Below are positions 23,441-34,233 of a DNA stretch of 64,000 nucleotides, piece by piece. The DNA is from Hydractinia symbiolongicarpus (Eukaryota; Cnidaria; Hydrozoa; Anthoathecata; Hydractiniidae). The stretch's first letter is position 1; each line of letters opens with the position of its first letter. The stretch is taken from assembly GCF_029227915.1 (NCBI RefSeq), contig NC_079888.1, positions 13,559,001 through 13,623,000 of the forward strand, given 5' to 3'. The position numbers and the translations under genes were made by a program. The notes below the pieces were generated by a model. That model was not told the origin of the DNA, did not search any database, and was given only the letters and a program-made list of their open reading frames with translations.

Positions 23441-23759
23441 TACTGGAAAAAGGTTGTTTAACATATCGAGCTTGCAACGTGCGTGGACTCCCTCGATACG
23501 CAATGTACTGCGTTTATAATAATAAGAAACAATTAAAATAAATTGTTGCGATCTATTGAGAATCTAGTATCGTGACAAAATCCGTCTCGATGTATCGCGA
23601 AGGTAGGTGATAATGCGAATAAAGAGAAAGTTTTTTTAATGAGAACAGAGAGAAAGTTTTTTTTATTTCAAACACATCTCTGATTTATCTTTCTTTTATT
23701 TTAAATAAGTGTATATTATAAGAAAATTTTTAACTTTCATATTTATTAAAGTAATTCTA
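23441..23759. other. AT-rich spacer between RTE end and minisatellite
   Basis: Contains a short duplication (aagagaaagttttttt and agagaaagtttttttt near 23620-23660). No gene seen. Confidence 0.4.
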
Positions 23760-24415
23760 GCGCATTACTTTTTCAACGCATTTTTTTTTCTAACGCTACT
23801 TTTCGTTCTTAAACTTTGAAAATGTGATCTCTAACAAGCTTTTTTTGTCACCGCTTTTCGTTCTTAAACATTTAAAATGCGATCTAAAAAAACGTTTCTA
23901 TTGCCGTTCTTTCGTTATTAAACTTTTAAAATGCGATCTTAAAAACCATTTCTATCGCCGCATTTCATTTATAAACTTTTTAACTTCGATCTAAAAAAGC
24001 ATTTCTATCGCCCCATTTTGTTCTCAAACCTTTAAAATTCGATCTAAAAAAACATTTCTATCTTCGCTTTTCGTTTATAAAAACTTTTAAAATTCGATCT
24101 AAAAAAACATTTCCATTGCCGCATTTTTTTTATAAACTTTTTAACTTCGATCTAAAAAGCATTTCTATCACCACATTTCGTTTATAAAAAATTCTAAAAT
24201 TCAATCTAAAAAAGCATTTCTATCGCCGCATTTTGTTCTTAAGCTTTTAAAATTCGATCTAAAAAAACATTTCTATCATCGCTTTTCGTTTATAAAAACT
24301 TTTAAAATTTGATCTTAAAAACATTTCTATCGCCGCATTTCGTTCTTAAGCTTTTAAAATACGATCTTAAAAATCATTTCTATCGCCCCTTTTTGTTTAT
24401 AAACTGGCTATTTTA
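23760..24415. repeat. Minisatellite with unit of about 55 bp, about 11 copies
   Basis: Unit of the form 'cgatctaaaaaaacatttctatcgccgcatttcgtt' followed by 'cttaaacttttaaaatt'. Copies vary by small indels and substitutions. It separates the RTE insertion from the next CR1-like segment. Confidence 0.9.
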
Positions 24416-25088
24416 CTGGCTACTGGCAAAGTAGTTTTTAAAGAGGTTCGCAAGGTCTAAAGGTTCAAACACTATTTCCCCATCTTTTAGTAGTAAATTA
24501 GGTGCATTATCATGACCAGATTTAATATTAATTAAGGACTTGATACCTGTCCAGGATTTTTTTAAGTTGTTTTTGTGCTCAGTAAAAACGTTTTTGAAAT
24601 AAATCTCTTTACTATTACAGAGTAGTTTATTTAAAGTGTTCCTATAGCTTTTAAAATTTTCATGGAATTTCTTTTTTCTGGTCAGGTTTTTTTCCTATAC
24701 ATATTTAACATAGAATTTGTTTTTATTATTTACTGAAACTAGTAATCCATGGGTAACCCAATTTATACGTCTTATCTGTTTTGGTTTTTTTTAACTAAGG
24801 GAGCATGTTTGTCAATTAGTTGATTTACGTGCTTTATTAGTAGCGATGTACATAGTTCTGGATCAGAGCTGTTGAGACAAATGAGATTGTCCCAAATTTT
24901 TGAACCAATTTCTAGTTAAAAAGTGTGCCTAGCAATTTTTAAAATTTCTTGTGTATTTCACTTTGCATGGAGTATGGGACATTGTATCTAGGTTAAAAAG
25001 ACTAAACTGGGCAGATGGTCTGATATCGACAACATTAGATTTGCAGAAGTTAGTGGCGCTTGTATTAGATTCGTAAATATATTAAGTC
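24416..25088 (-). mobile_element. CR1-like LINE, segment between endonuclease and RT
   Basis: The minus strand from 25088 reads IFTNLIQAPLTSANLML and SISDHLPSLVFLT (endonuclease C-terminus with the SDH motif), then RINWVTHGLLVSVNNKNKFY and KNNLKKSWTGIKSLI..LLLKDGEIVFEP, typical of the linker to RT. It is continuous in frame with 30070 upward if the Copia element and one target duplication are removed. Confidence 0.88.
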
Positions 25089-25093
25089 TTGTT
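25089..25093. repeat. Target-site duplication of the Copia element (left)
   Basis: TTGTT directly before the left LTR matches TTGTT at 30065-30069 after the right LTR. Five bases is the usual Copia duplication. Confidence 0.9.
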
Positions 25094-25373
25094 TGTTAAC
25101 TACATGTATTTATTGTCATATAGAACAAAGAGTAAGACAATATCACTGACCCCGTAAATATAGCTAAGAAGGTGTTGGGTTATACAAGAAAGATTGCATA
25201 TGAGTATTGGATGAAAGTATTATTGAGCAAAGAAGAATATTAGAAAGCAAGAGAAGCTGTTGGATTCCATCAAAAAGATTATTATCAAAAAGATTATCAG
25301 AACAAAAGATTACTGAGGAAGAATATTAGAAAGTCTTATAGAAACAAAAGGTTAGTGGTTGTAATAATTATCA
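25094..25373 (+). repeat. Copia 5' LTR
   Basis: Starts TGTTAACTACATGTATTTAT and ends ...ataattatca. The 3' LTR lacks two bases near its start and has several small differences inside. Poly-Lys/Ile-like 'aaaaagattat' stretches are shared. Confidence 0.93.
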
Positions 25374-25374
25374 A

Positions 25375-25389
25375 TGGTAGCAGAATTGG
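25375..25389 (+). promoter_or_regulatory. Copia primer-binding site
   Basis: TGGTAGCAGAATTGG starts two bases after the left LTR and resembles the complement of the initiator-Met tRNA 3' region used by Copia elements. Confidence 0.75.
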
Positions 25390-25402
25390 AACGATCTATA
25401 TT

Positions 25403-26274
25403 ATGACCTCAACAAAAATCCACCTGTGTTAAAAGATGGGTCCAATTATATTGATTGGAAAAAGGAGTTAGAAGTGTGACAAGCACTGACAGATTTAGCT
25501 GATGAGAAGAAAGCTTTAGCTGTATTTGCTTCATTAGATGGTAAGGCTAAAAAGACTGCCTTACAACTTGACATTCGAGATTTAAAAACTGAAGATGGTA
25601 TTACAAAACTTACGGACAAATTGGACAAGATATTTCTTAAAGATGTAAAGCATCGTGCATATAAAGCATATGAAAAATTTGGGCGATTTAAAAGGAAGAA
25701 AGACATGTCGTTACAGGATTATACCATTGAGTTTGAAGACCTTTACTATAATTTGAAAAAGTATGATATTGATTTACCAGATGCTGTTACAGCTTATCGA
25801 TATTTAAATAGTGCTAACCTTTCTACGCAACAGAAAGAAATTGTTCGAGCAACAATTCCAGATTTAAAGTATAACTTGATGGTTGATCAAGTTAAGAAGG
25901 TATTTAATGAATCTTCAAATTCAAAAGAAGATGATGATGTGGCGGTTCAAATTAATGAGGTTTCGGGTGATAGTACTTCCAGCGAGACATTTCATGGTGC
26001 TTCACACAGCAAGGTTCCTCACTCACGGTATGCGGACAGAGGGTGGAACAGACGGGGTCAGGGATATCATGGGCCACGAGAAACACAAGAGTATAGGTTA
26101 AAGGATTATCGTAGAAGCAGTGGAAATCGAAATGACAGAGAGGAGAATAGAAGATCGGGTGATCGTCCAAGATGTTACATCTGTGGAAGTATTTACCATT
26201 TTGTTAGGGAGTGTCCAGATAAAGCTAAAAGTAAGAGTGATGAGATTAAACTTCAATTTTATACGAGGAAATAA
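25403..26274 (+). pseudogene. Copia Gag polyprotein (broken)
   Basis: Begins MTSTKI at 25403, shifts frame near 25420 into VLKDGSNYIDWKKELEV, then has TGA at 25477 where Trp is expected. From there it runs open to 26274: LDKIFLKDVKHRAYKAYEKF (retrotransposon gag helices), then a basic Arg-rich stretch and the zinc knuckle CYICGSIYHFVRECPD (C-x2-C-x4-H-x4-C). Gag and protease lie in different frames. Confidence 0.9.
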
Positions 26275-26303
26275 TGGAAATTCTCGTTGGTTAGACATTT
26301 ACC

Positions 26304-26575
26304 ATGGCAGTATTGGATTCTGGTTGCACTAAAACAGTTTGTGGGCAGAATTGGTTAAACTATTACGTGGAAAGTCTTTCAGTTGAGGATGCTTCATCAA
26401 CAAAGAAGAGCCATCATCAACAGTATTTAAATTCGGAGATGGTAAAGAAATCAAAGCATCAAAACGTGTCACCATCCCTGCTTGGCTTAGTGGAAAATAT
26501 GTTAGCATAACAACAGAAGTTATAGACAAGGACTTACCATTACTATTTAGTAAGCAAGCAATGAAGAATGCAAAA
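26304..26575 (+). pseudogene. Copia aspartic protease (frameshifted)
   Basis: AVLDSGCTKTVCG carries the D-S-G catalytic triad. A frame change near 26405 moves the reading to FKFGDGKEIKASKRVTIPAW and LPLLFSKQAMK, the C-terminal protease fold. Confidence 0.88.
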
Positions 26576-27569
26576 GTTTTTATTGATTATGAAAATGACA
26601 AGGTTGAAATTCTGGGACAAGAACACCAGATCCAATTTAGTTCCACCGGACATTATTGTATTTTCATTAACAAAGAGGGTAGCGAAATTGAAAAGACTTC
26701 TGCTCAAGTATGTCTGATAATGAATAATTTGGATGATACTCAAGAAAAAGAAAAAGTGGCCCTGAAATTGCATAAACAGTTTGCGCATCCATCAAAGGAC
26801 AAGCTTCAGCAGCTTTTGAGAAATGCTGATGTAACTGACCCAGATCTTTTAAAAATGATTGCTGAAGTTTCAGATAGTTGTGATACATGCATCAAGTACA
26901 GAAGAAATCAACCAAGACCAATTGTTTGGTTACCACATGCAACAGTATTTAATAAATGCGTTGGCATGGATTTGAAACAACGCATGGTGATAAAATTTGG
27001 TTGTTACATCTTGTTGATCACTTCACCAGATTTAGTGCATCCTGTGTTATTCAAGTAAAAGGAAAGAAATTATCATTAACTCAATTTTTAAGGTCTGGAT
27101 TTCCATATTTGGGTCTGCTAAAAAGTTTTTAGTGGATAATGGTGGGGAATTTGATAATGAGGATTACTGTAGCATGTGTGAGAATTTAAACATCAATATT
27201 GTTAAAACAGCTGCTGAGAGCCCATGGAGTAATGGACTTGTTGAGCGACATAATTCCACACTTGGCAATACAGTTTGTAAAATGATGGACAAGCTTAATT
27301 ATTCATTAGAAACAGCTGTGGCTTAGGCTGTTGCTGCAAAGAATTCCTTAAAAAACGTACATGGCCTTTCACCGAACCAACTAGTGTTTGGCAGCAATCC
27401 CAATTTTCCAGTTATAGAAATGAATGATCCACCCGCTCTAGAAGGAAGGACGAGTAGTCAAGTAGTTGCTGATAACTTGAACGCATTGCATGCTGCAAGA
27501 GAAGCCTTTATAAAATCTGAATCCTCTGAAAAGCTCAGAAGAGCCTTGAAACATAATGTAAGACCTTAA
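26561..27569 (+). pseudogene. Copia integrase (broken)
   Basis: HKQFAHPSKDKLQQLL...CDTCIKYRR is the H-H-C-C zinc domain (first His region changed to HKQFAH). The DDE residues are the Asp in GMDLK, the Asp in VDNGGEF and the Glu in GLVERHN, with a frame change between the first and second near 26985. In-frame TAG at 27324 and TAA at 27567 interrupt the core and C-terminal part. Confidence 0.9.
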
Positions 27570-27575
27570 ACAGGT

Positions 27576-29183
27576 GTGAAGTATGTAACAGGAGATAAAG
27601 TATATTATAAACAGAGATCTGATGATACTTGGAAGGGTCCTGCTACTGTGATAGGACAAGAAAGTCAGCAAGTTCTAGTGAAGCATGGATCAACATATGT
27701 TAGAATGCATCCATGCAGACTACGATTAAAAGAAGAAAAGTTAGAAGCACATGTAGAAGTGGAAATTGACCATGAAGACAAACAGGAAACTGGAAAGGAA
27801 ATATTGGAAGATGAGGAATTAAGTAGTGAAGCATCAATTACTAACAACGACGTTAATAATGATACAGGTATGGATAATTCATTTGAGAATAACAATTTAT
27901 TAAAGACAAATGTGAAAGCAAAGAATATTATGCCAAACATTAAAGATAAAGTGAAATACAAAACAAAAGTTGGTTGGAAAACAGGAACTGTGCACTCAAG
28001 AGCTGGGAAAGCAAGTGGAAAGTATAGGAATTGGCTGAATATTGTTGATGAAGTTGGGAATGTTGAGAATTTAGACTGGACAAAGGTTGAAGAGTGGGAT
28101 TTTGCTGAAAAGGTATCACAAGAGGCTTTGATATGCTTGAATAAAGCCAATGAAAATGAGATTAAGTCTGCCAAGGAGAAGGAATTGAACAACTGGATCG
28201 AAAATAAAGTTTTTGATGAAGTGGAAGATAAAAAGCAAAGTTGCATTAGCACCAGATGGATTCTGACAGAGAAGAATGTTGATGGACAAAGAATTGTGAA
28301 AGCTAGATTAGTGGCACGAGGTTTTGAGGAGTTTGAAAAACCAATTCAGACAGACTCTCCAACTTGCACAAAGAAATCGTTACGTTTAATGTTGTCAATT
28401 TTAGCTTGTAAAGAATGGGACTGTAACTCTATTGACATTAAAGCTGCCTTTTTGAAAGGAAACCCCATTGAAAGAGATATATACCTTAAACCACCTAAAG
28501 AGTTCCAGAAAGATGGATATGTCTGGAAATTGAATAACACAGTCTATGGCCTTGCAGATGCATCTAGAACATGGTATTTCAGAGTAAAGGAGGAACTGTT
28601 AAAGCTTGGTGTTGCAGTAAGTAAATTTGATGCAGGATTGTTCTACTATCGAAAAGATGGGCGTCTACATGAAATTATGACAACCCATGTAGATGATTTT
28701 TGTTGGGGTGGTACCAAACGTTTTTTAAACAATGTGATATTGCCATTGCATCAGACCTTTAAAATTGGGACAGTGCACAACATAGCGTTTCAATATTTGG
28801 GATTAGACTTAATGAAAAGAAAAGATAGCGTTATTGTATCACAAGATTCATATTTACAGAAGATTACAGTACTCCCCATTGATAAACACAAAGATAAAGA
28901 TGAATTGTTGAATAAGAAACAAAAATATGATTTGAGAGTATTGATTGGACAATTAAATTGGTTGGCTACACAGACACGTCCAGACATTCTTTTTGATTGC
29001 TGTGAACCAATGGGTAACATCAAAGATGCCACTGTTTCAGATATGCGAAGAGCCAACAAAGTGTTACAAAGAGCTAAGTGTGAACCTGTGGAATTGAAAT
29101 TCAAGGCAGTTGGAAACATAACTAAATCAATCACTATCCCTCATTTCGTGGCAGTCAAGAAAATTGAAAAGAGTAGTGAATAG
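27576..29183 (+). pseudogene. Copia integrase tail and reverse transcriptase
   Basis: A 535-codon open stretch. The N-terminal part has GDKVYYKQRSDDTWKGPATV, the Copia integrase C-terminal (GKGY-like) domain. Then an acidic spacer, and the RT from STRWILTEKNVDG through VKARLVARGFEE, SIDIKAAFLKG (motif A Asp), TVYGLADASRTWY, TTHVDDFCWG (motif C, HVDD in place of YVDD) and RVLIGQLNWLATQTRPDI. The frame is lost at VAVKKIEKSSE, where the start of RNase H should be. Confidence 0.92.
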
Positions 29184-29529
29184 TACCCTTTCTGCAGAGA
29201 CCATGCAATTAATCGATGCTGCTGGCAAAGGATATTGGATTCGATGTTTATTCCAAGAAATTTTCAATATTGCACCATCAATTCAATGTTTAACAGATAG
29301 TAAAACACTTTACGATGCTGTACATTCCACAAAACAAGTTTTGGACAATCGCTTAAGAGTAGATTTGGCTATTTTGAAAGAAATGATTCGAAATAAAGAA
29401 GTGAATCAAATAACATGGGTTTCAAAAGAACAGCAAATCGCTGATTGTCTTACCAAACGAGGAGCTAGTTGTAAGAATCTTCTTTTTACGTTGGCAACTG
29501 GTGTACTCAAACAAGAAAAAGAAAAATAG
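29164..29529 (+). pseudogene. Copia RNase H, N-terminal part deleted
   Basis: Reads VNSTLSAETMQLIDA (catalytic Glu), LTDSKTLYDAV (catalytic Asp), LDNRLRVDLAILKEMI and WVSKEQQIADCLTKRGAS (final Asp). The expected first strand with its leading catalytic Asp and the GGSQ-like loop is absent. The sequence passes from the end of the RT connection straight to the KK-I/R-VV-STL segment in another frame, so about 40 codons are deleted. Confidence 0.85.
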
Positions 29530-29763
29530 AGGAGATCTGAGGAGAGATGTGTACATAGTTTAAACATTTTTGTTATTTTGTTAATACTAACCATTTTGGA
29601 GTTGATTTCGTTAAACTGGCCACAATATGGATTGGTTAAAGTTGCTGTTTTGTTTATGTGTCAAATGACTTTTGTTGTTGTTAACTCGGATATAGCTGCA
29701 TATGGATATCCATTCAATTCTGTTAATAAATTTGGTTGAACTAAAAGTTCATCAAACTGACAA

Positions 29764-29790
29764 AAGAAAGAAAAAGAAAAGAGAGGAAGG
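29764..29790 (+). promoter_or_regulatory. Copia polypurine tract
   Basis: A pure purine run ending gagaggaagg abuts the TG of the 3' LTR and fixes its start at 29791. Confidence 0.88.
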
Positions 29791-30064
29791 TGGTAAACAT
29801 GTATTTATTGTCATATAGAACAAAGAGTAAGACAATATCACTGACCCCGTAAATATAGCTAAGAAGGTGTTGGGTTATACAAGAAAGATTGCATATGAGT
29901 ATTGGATGAAAGTATTATTGAGCAAGAAAGAATATTAGAAAGCAAGAGAAGCTGTTGGATTCCATCAAAAAGATTATAGACTATCAGAACAAAAGATTAC
30001 TGAGGAAGAAGAATATTAGAAAGTCTTATAGAAGACAAAAGGTTAGTGGTTTTAATAATTATCA
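29791..30064 (+). repeat. Copia 3' LTR
   Basis: Starts TGGTAAACATGTATTTATTG and ends ataattatca. It aligns with the 5' LTR over its whole length. Confidence 0.93.
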
Positions 30065-30069
30065 TTGTT
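30065..30069. repeat. Target-site duplication of the Copia element (right)
   Basis: TTGTT, identical to 25089-25093. Confidence 0.9.
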
Positions 30070-30680
30070 GGTCTTAATATTGTTGGAAATACCCCATAAG
30101 ATGTGATCATATCAATAAAATCACAAGTAGCATTGTCAACATCAAAATTCATAAGGTTAATATGTGAGAATTAAGTTTTTACCTTCAGTTAGATTTTATC
30201 TAGGGTTTCTGAGAGCAGGCTATCAAATTCTTCGATCAACATGTTAGGGTGTTTATAGATGCAACCCATAATAAGATTTTTCTTTTTTAATATTGGAACT
30301 TCTACAAAAATGGATTCTATCTCTTTTGGTTTATACAGCTGTAGGTCTTGCCTAGGCTTAGGGCTATATTTATCAGAAATGTATAACCTGGTGCCACCTT
30401 TTTTGATTCAGCATTACAGTCAACACTTTGGTATCCCTGCAGTTGAGTAGGAGTGGTTGAGTTATTGTTCAAACCAGTCTCACTTATACCTAAGAACTCG
30501 AATTTTACGTTGCAAGTAAATAGCACAGTGTGCAATTCATCAAAATGTAGTCCCAGTGATGATATATTGATATGAAAAATTGACAGTCCACTCTCAAATT
30601 GTTTTATTTTATTAATCTCTCTTAGAGTATAATATAGACATTCATTTTTAACAATATCAGATTCGTCTGCTTAGGAAATT
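30070..30680 (-). mobile_element. CR1-like LINE, endonuclease domain
   Basis: The minus strand encodes FEFLGISETGLNNN (the S/NETW/G-type motif of APE nucleases), then ATQLQGYQSVDCN-like text, a frame change to ISDKY, and IFVEVPILKKKNLIMGCIY with KHPN and FDSLLSETLDKI. It ends SYGVFPTILRPT at the Copia junction. Frameshifted and inactive. Confidence 0.85.
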
Positions 30681-30684
30681 TTTT

Positions 30685-30990
30685 CTATTGATCTTTGTAA
30701 TATTTAATTTCACGAATTACAATACCAGAAATGATGTTAATATTTATGTTCTTACCTTGATTTGTTAATTCTAATAGTTCATTATTAAGACTCATGTAGG
30801 GAATGCTTTCTTCGATACATTTCTTGCAACTACAGGTACCATCATTCTGTTGAAGTTCTCTATATTCTGTTATTTTTATATTAATGCATTTTGCATGAAC
30901 CCAACAATTACACACATCACAGAATATAGCAATTTGCTTATTACAGACTGATCTAAATCATAATCCACATTGACATAAACTGGACATAAA
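30685..30990 (-). mobile_element. CR1-like LINE, PHD-finger domain upstream of endonuclease
   Basis: The minus strand gives a C-x-C-G-L start with one stop, then RSVCNKQIAIFCDVCNCWVH and AKC, followed by CSCKKCIEE. The Cys4-His-Cys3 spacing is that of a PHD finger. It precedes the endonuclease in the same direction, as in CR1-group LINEs whose N-terminal part carries a PHD-like finger. Confidence 0.78.
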
Positions 30991-32429
30991 AAACAAGTAT
31001 ATAACACAAAACAAATAACAAGTAACAACAAGCAGTATCAGAAAAAGAAAGTGTAAAGAGTCTTAGCAGATAGTTTAGTGACAAGTAGACGCCTTTGAGA
31101 GGAACCACTCAGTTAGATGACTTACACAGGTATTGTTATTTTAATAAGATAAACAATAGGTAAAAGTTCCATGTGCATAGCTGTTGATTGTTTCTTACTG
31201 CTAAATTATACAATTATAACAAAATAAGGCGAAGTATCATAAAACAAATAAAAAAAACAACAAAAGAAAAACAAGAACAAAAGAAATTTAACATGTCCAA
31301 AACAAACTCATAAGAAGGTAATAGCTTTAATTTTAACTAAAGCTCTTGGAACACAAGCGGTTCCTTACTTCTTGTTTTGTAGCAATGAAGATAAGTTTTA
31401 GTAAAAAGACTCCAAGAGAGTTTTTATTGTTTAGTTTGACTCAACAAGCCTTTTTGATTCAAAATGTTTTCTTATCCGCAGCGTTGATCATCACAACTAC
31501 GTGACTAAAAACACAAAGCAAAAAAACTTACTGGTCAAAGTGTTAGAATAGGCTTAGTGTGCCATAGCACCTAACCTTAAAGCTCATGCAACCTTGTTCT
31601 AGGGGTCCATGGCGTTCTTTGATATGAGGATGAAACAAGACACTTAAAATGAGTAATATAAAATATAAATAAAGAACAAGAAACACTCAAAATTACCTAA
31701 ATTAATAATAATAATAACAATAATAATAAATATTTAAAGTGGCTAGCCCAGAAAATCACAAAAACCTATAGTTAGTGGATTGTTTCCACTGGGGGCCACT
31801 AATTCGAAACGTAAAAACAGCTAACGACCGCTAGTTTGATCCACTACACGAACCCGTTGGCTCACCTAAACTTACGCAATCGGCCATTGAAAACCTAAAG
31901 TTACATCAACCAAACAAAACCTATTAACAAAGTCAGACAATACCTCTTCCCCAAGGACTGGTTTTCTAACTTGGTACTATCCGCCATTTGACAAGTAGTA
32001 TTTGTGTGGTCTTATTATGAAAACTGTACATTGCAACTCACATTTTTACAAAACAAACCTCATATTCACTCACGGAATATTATCTCACGCTATCCACAGG
32101 GACAACCTAAATAAATGCACCTTTTCCTTTTCCGAATTTAATTTCTTTGATGTGCCACAGCTTTTTCAGAATTTTTTTAAAAAATGGATAAAATGTAATA
32201 TTTAAAATCCTCAAACTAAACCTTTTGGATTTATACAGCAGGTTTTTAAGTTTTTGTACTAATCTGCTTAAAACCAGGTCTATCAGTACCAGTTATGTCC
32301 GCGAGATTGTCAGCAGGAGATAAAGAGCCCAGGGGACAAGGTTGGCCTTCTTTGGCCTGTAAACGATAATGCCACCCCTCAAAGAGAACTTTTTCATGTC
32401 GGATTATAAGGTGAAAATTTTACACATTA
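30991..32429. other. Probable 5' part of the CR1-like LINE and unassigned AT-rich DNA
   Basis: No long open frame. Upstream of the PHD domain there may be the LINE 5' UTR on the minus strand, but I cannot place its end. Short (AAT)n and (AAC)-like runs occur at 31700-31730 and 31250-31290. Confidence 0.35.
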
Positions 32430-32841
32430 AAGCCTAGTTCAGACTGAATTGCAGTTGCGTTGCGACCACGTTGCGGTTGCACAATGTTGCGTACAGTGTG
32501 AACAGTTTTAAAAATAGCGCCTCAAGAGTGCCGCAAGATGGACACAAGAGCTCAAAAGAATATCAAAACTTTTAAAAATCTTGCGTCGTTGCATCAATCT
32601 TGCAGCACTCTTGCAGCACTATTACGTTTTTGTGTTCACATTATAAAAATATGCCGCAAGAGTGAAGCAAGAGCAACGCAGCGACGCAAGATATAAAATT
32701 TTTTGATATTCTTGCGTCGTTGCGTCAATCTTTCACCACTTACTTCATTCATGTTCACACAGTGCGCAAGATTGACGCAGACGCAACGCAGACGCAGCAC
32801 AGCAAGTAAGTGTGAATCAGTCTTCAGTCTAAACCAGGCTT
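32430..32841. mobile_element. MITE with inverted termini (412 bp)
   Basis: The left end AAGCCTAGTTCAGACTGAA pairs with the right end ...CAGTCTAAACCAGGCTT. Further inverted blocks lie inside, built of 'cgcaagattgacgcaacg' and 'aagaatatcaaaa' words on both sides, so much of the element can fold on itself. No coding capacity. The flanking triplets TAA and TAC match only partly. Confidence 0.82.
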
Positions 32842-33318
32842 ACCTTAAAACAATGATGTTGGGTATAAAGTTAAAATGAAATTGTAAACTGACAAAATTT
32901 TAAGAATCACGTAGTTTTGGGCAGGCTTAGTTTAACCACACGCGCCGTATTTACACATTTGTTTAAAAGGATGATAAAAATCAGGTTAAAAAATCTTAAA
33001 TTTCGTCCCTTTTCGGACTGAAATGATTTGTTAGCATGTTCTTATTATTACCATTTTCCGAGTTATTGCGTACACGCTTTTTCTTTTATAACAATACGCC
33101 TTATAAGAATATCAAGCTGGGATTTCAGGTTAAAATCATCTTGATTAGAATTTGGATATTCTTATTATTAAAAAGCAACAATTATGAAATTTATACAGAA
33201 ACACTTTCTCTTATAAACAATTCCATATTCAAAAGATCGCCCAAATTACAAAAATTTAAAAAATTGGCTGCCAGTGTGACAAAACAAGTCATCATTGTCC
33301 ATAGGCTCCCTGAGCCAT
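32842..33318. other. AT-rich spacer, no gene
   Basis: A 100-codon plus-strand frame (33036-33338) has no motif and AT-driven composition. I regard it as chance. Confidence 0.4.
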
Positions 33319-33571
33319 GGGACGGCAGTAATATTTAAGGGACAGCAGTAATATTTAGGGGACAACAGTTATATTTAAGGGACAACAGTAATATTTAGGG
33401 GACAACAGTTATATTTAGGGGACAGCAGTAATATTTAGGGGACAGCAGTTATATTTAGGGGACAGCAGTTATATTTAGGGGACAGCAGTTATATTTAGGG
33501 GGCGGCAGTTATATTTAAGGGGAAGCAGTAATATTTAAGGGGAAGCAGTAATATTTAAGGGGCGGCTGTTA
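33319..33571. repeat. 20-bp minisatellite, about 12 copies
   Basis: Unit 'gggacagcagttatatttag' with variants at a few positions (cagca/caaca, gtaat/gttat, aagg/aggg). The period is close to 20 bp throughout. Confidence 0.95.
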
Positions 33572-34117
33572 CATTGGCATACGGCGTTCTCGTTGATATA
33601 TAATTTAAAACAAAATGCCATGGGAACGAGTTTGACAGTAAATCTTATTACAAATCAAATAAATACTTGGAAAATAAACACTTCTTCATTTGAATTTGCC
33701 TATGTATAAAATGGCTGAGAAGTTGGGTTGTGCAGCTAAACAGGGGCAAACTGCAACAAAATCAATTATTTAGAAGAGTTAGGGAAACTTGTTGAAATAT
33801 CTGAATACGGACATTGAAAGACAAGTCGTTTAATGGTATAATGTGTTATTTCAAAGAAAAAACGTTTGCTGAATGCCGACTCGTTTCGTACTCCTTTCTA
33901 TGAGGATTAACCTGAGAATTTTTTAATTTTGGAGTGAGTCTAACATTCTATGGTATCCATTGAGGTAAAGTGCGCTGTGTCTACTATTTTAGAATTAAAC
34001 ATGAGAAATAGGAAAATGTATGTTCTGGTACAGTCGACGACGACGACGACGACAATTTGGGAAATCCCTCAAATCCTGAATTCCCGGAAATCATCCCTCT
34101 CGGCAATTCCGAAAATC
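33572..34117. other. Left flank of the palindromic element
   Basis: AT-rich with a short (GAC)n run at 34034-34052. No gene. The last part (34080-34130) becomes richer in G and C and may belong to the element's left terminus. Confidence 0.4.
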
Positions 34118-34233
34118 TCGAGCATGCGCAATCGCGCAATATTGAGAATGGGGAAATTCGCAAATAAAGTGCTGACATCAACAGAATTTCGAACATGCGC
34201 ATTTGAGTAGGGGGAATTCCCATATCCAAAGCT

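Larger units (their letters stand above)
25094..30064 (+). mobile_element. Ty1/Copia LTR retrotransposon, complete structure, broken coding
   Basis: LTRs 25094-25373 and 29791-30064 begin TG and end CA and differ by several small indels, so the insertion is not very recent. The primer-binding site, polypurine tract and 5-bp target duplication are all visible. Gene order gag, protease, integrase, RT, RNase H is Copia-type. The coding region has several stops and frame changes and a deletion in RNase H. The RT wording (RWILTEKNVDGQRIVKARLV, THVDDFCWG) and the CLTKRGAS C-terminal motif fit the animal GalEa-like branch as I remember it; this is tentative. Confidence 0.95.

Noticed and set aside
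27665-28252. 195-codon minus-strand frame rich in Ser/Phe
   Set aside because: Antisense of the Copia acidic spacer and RT start.
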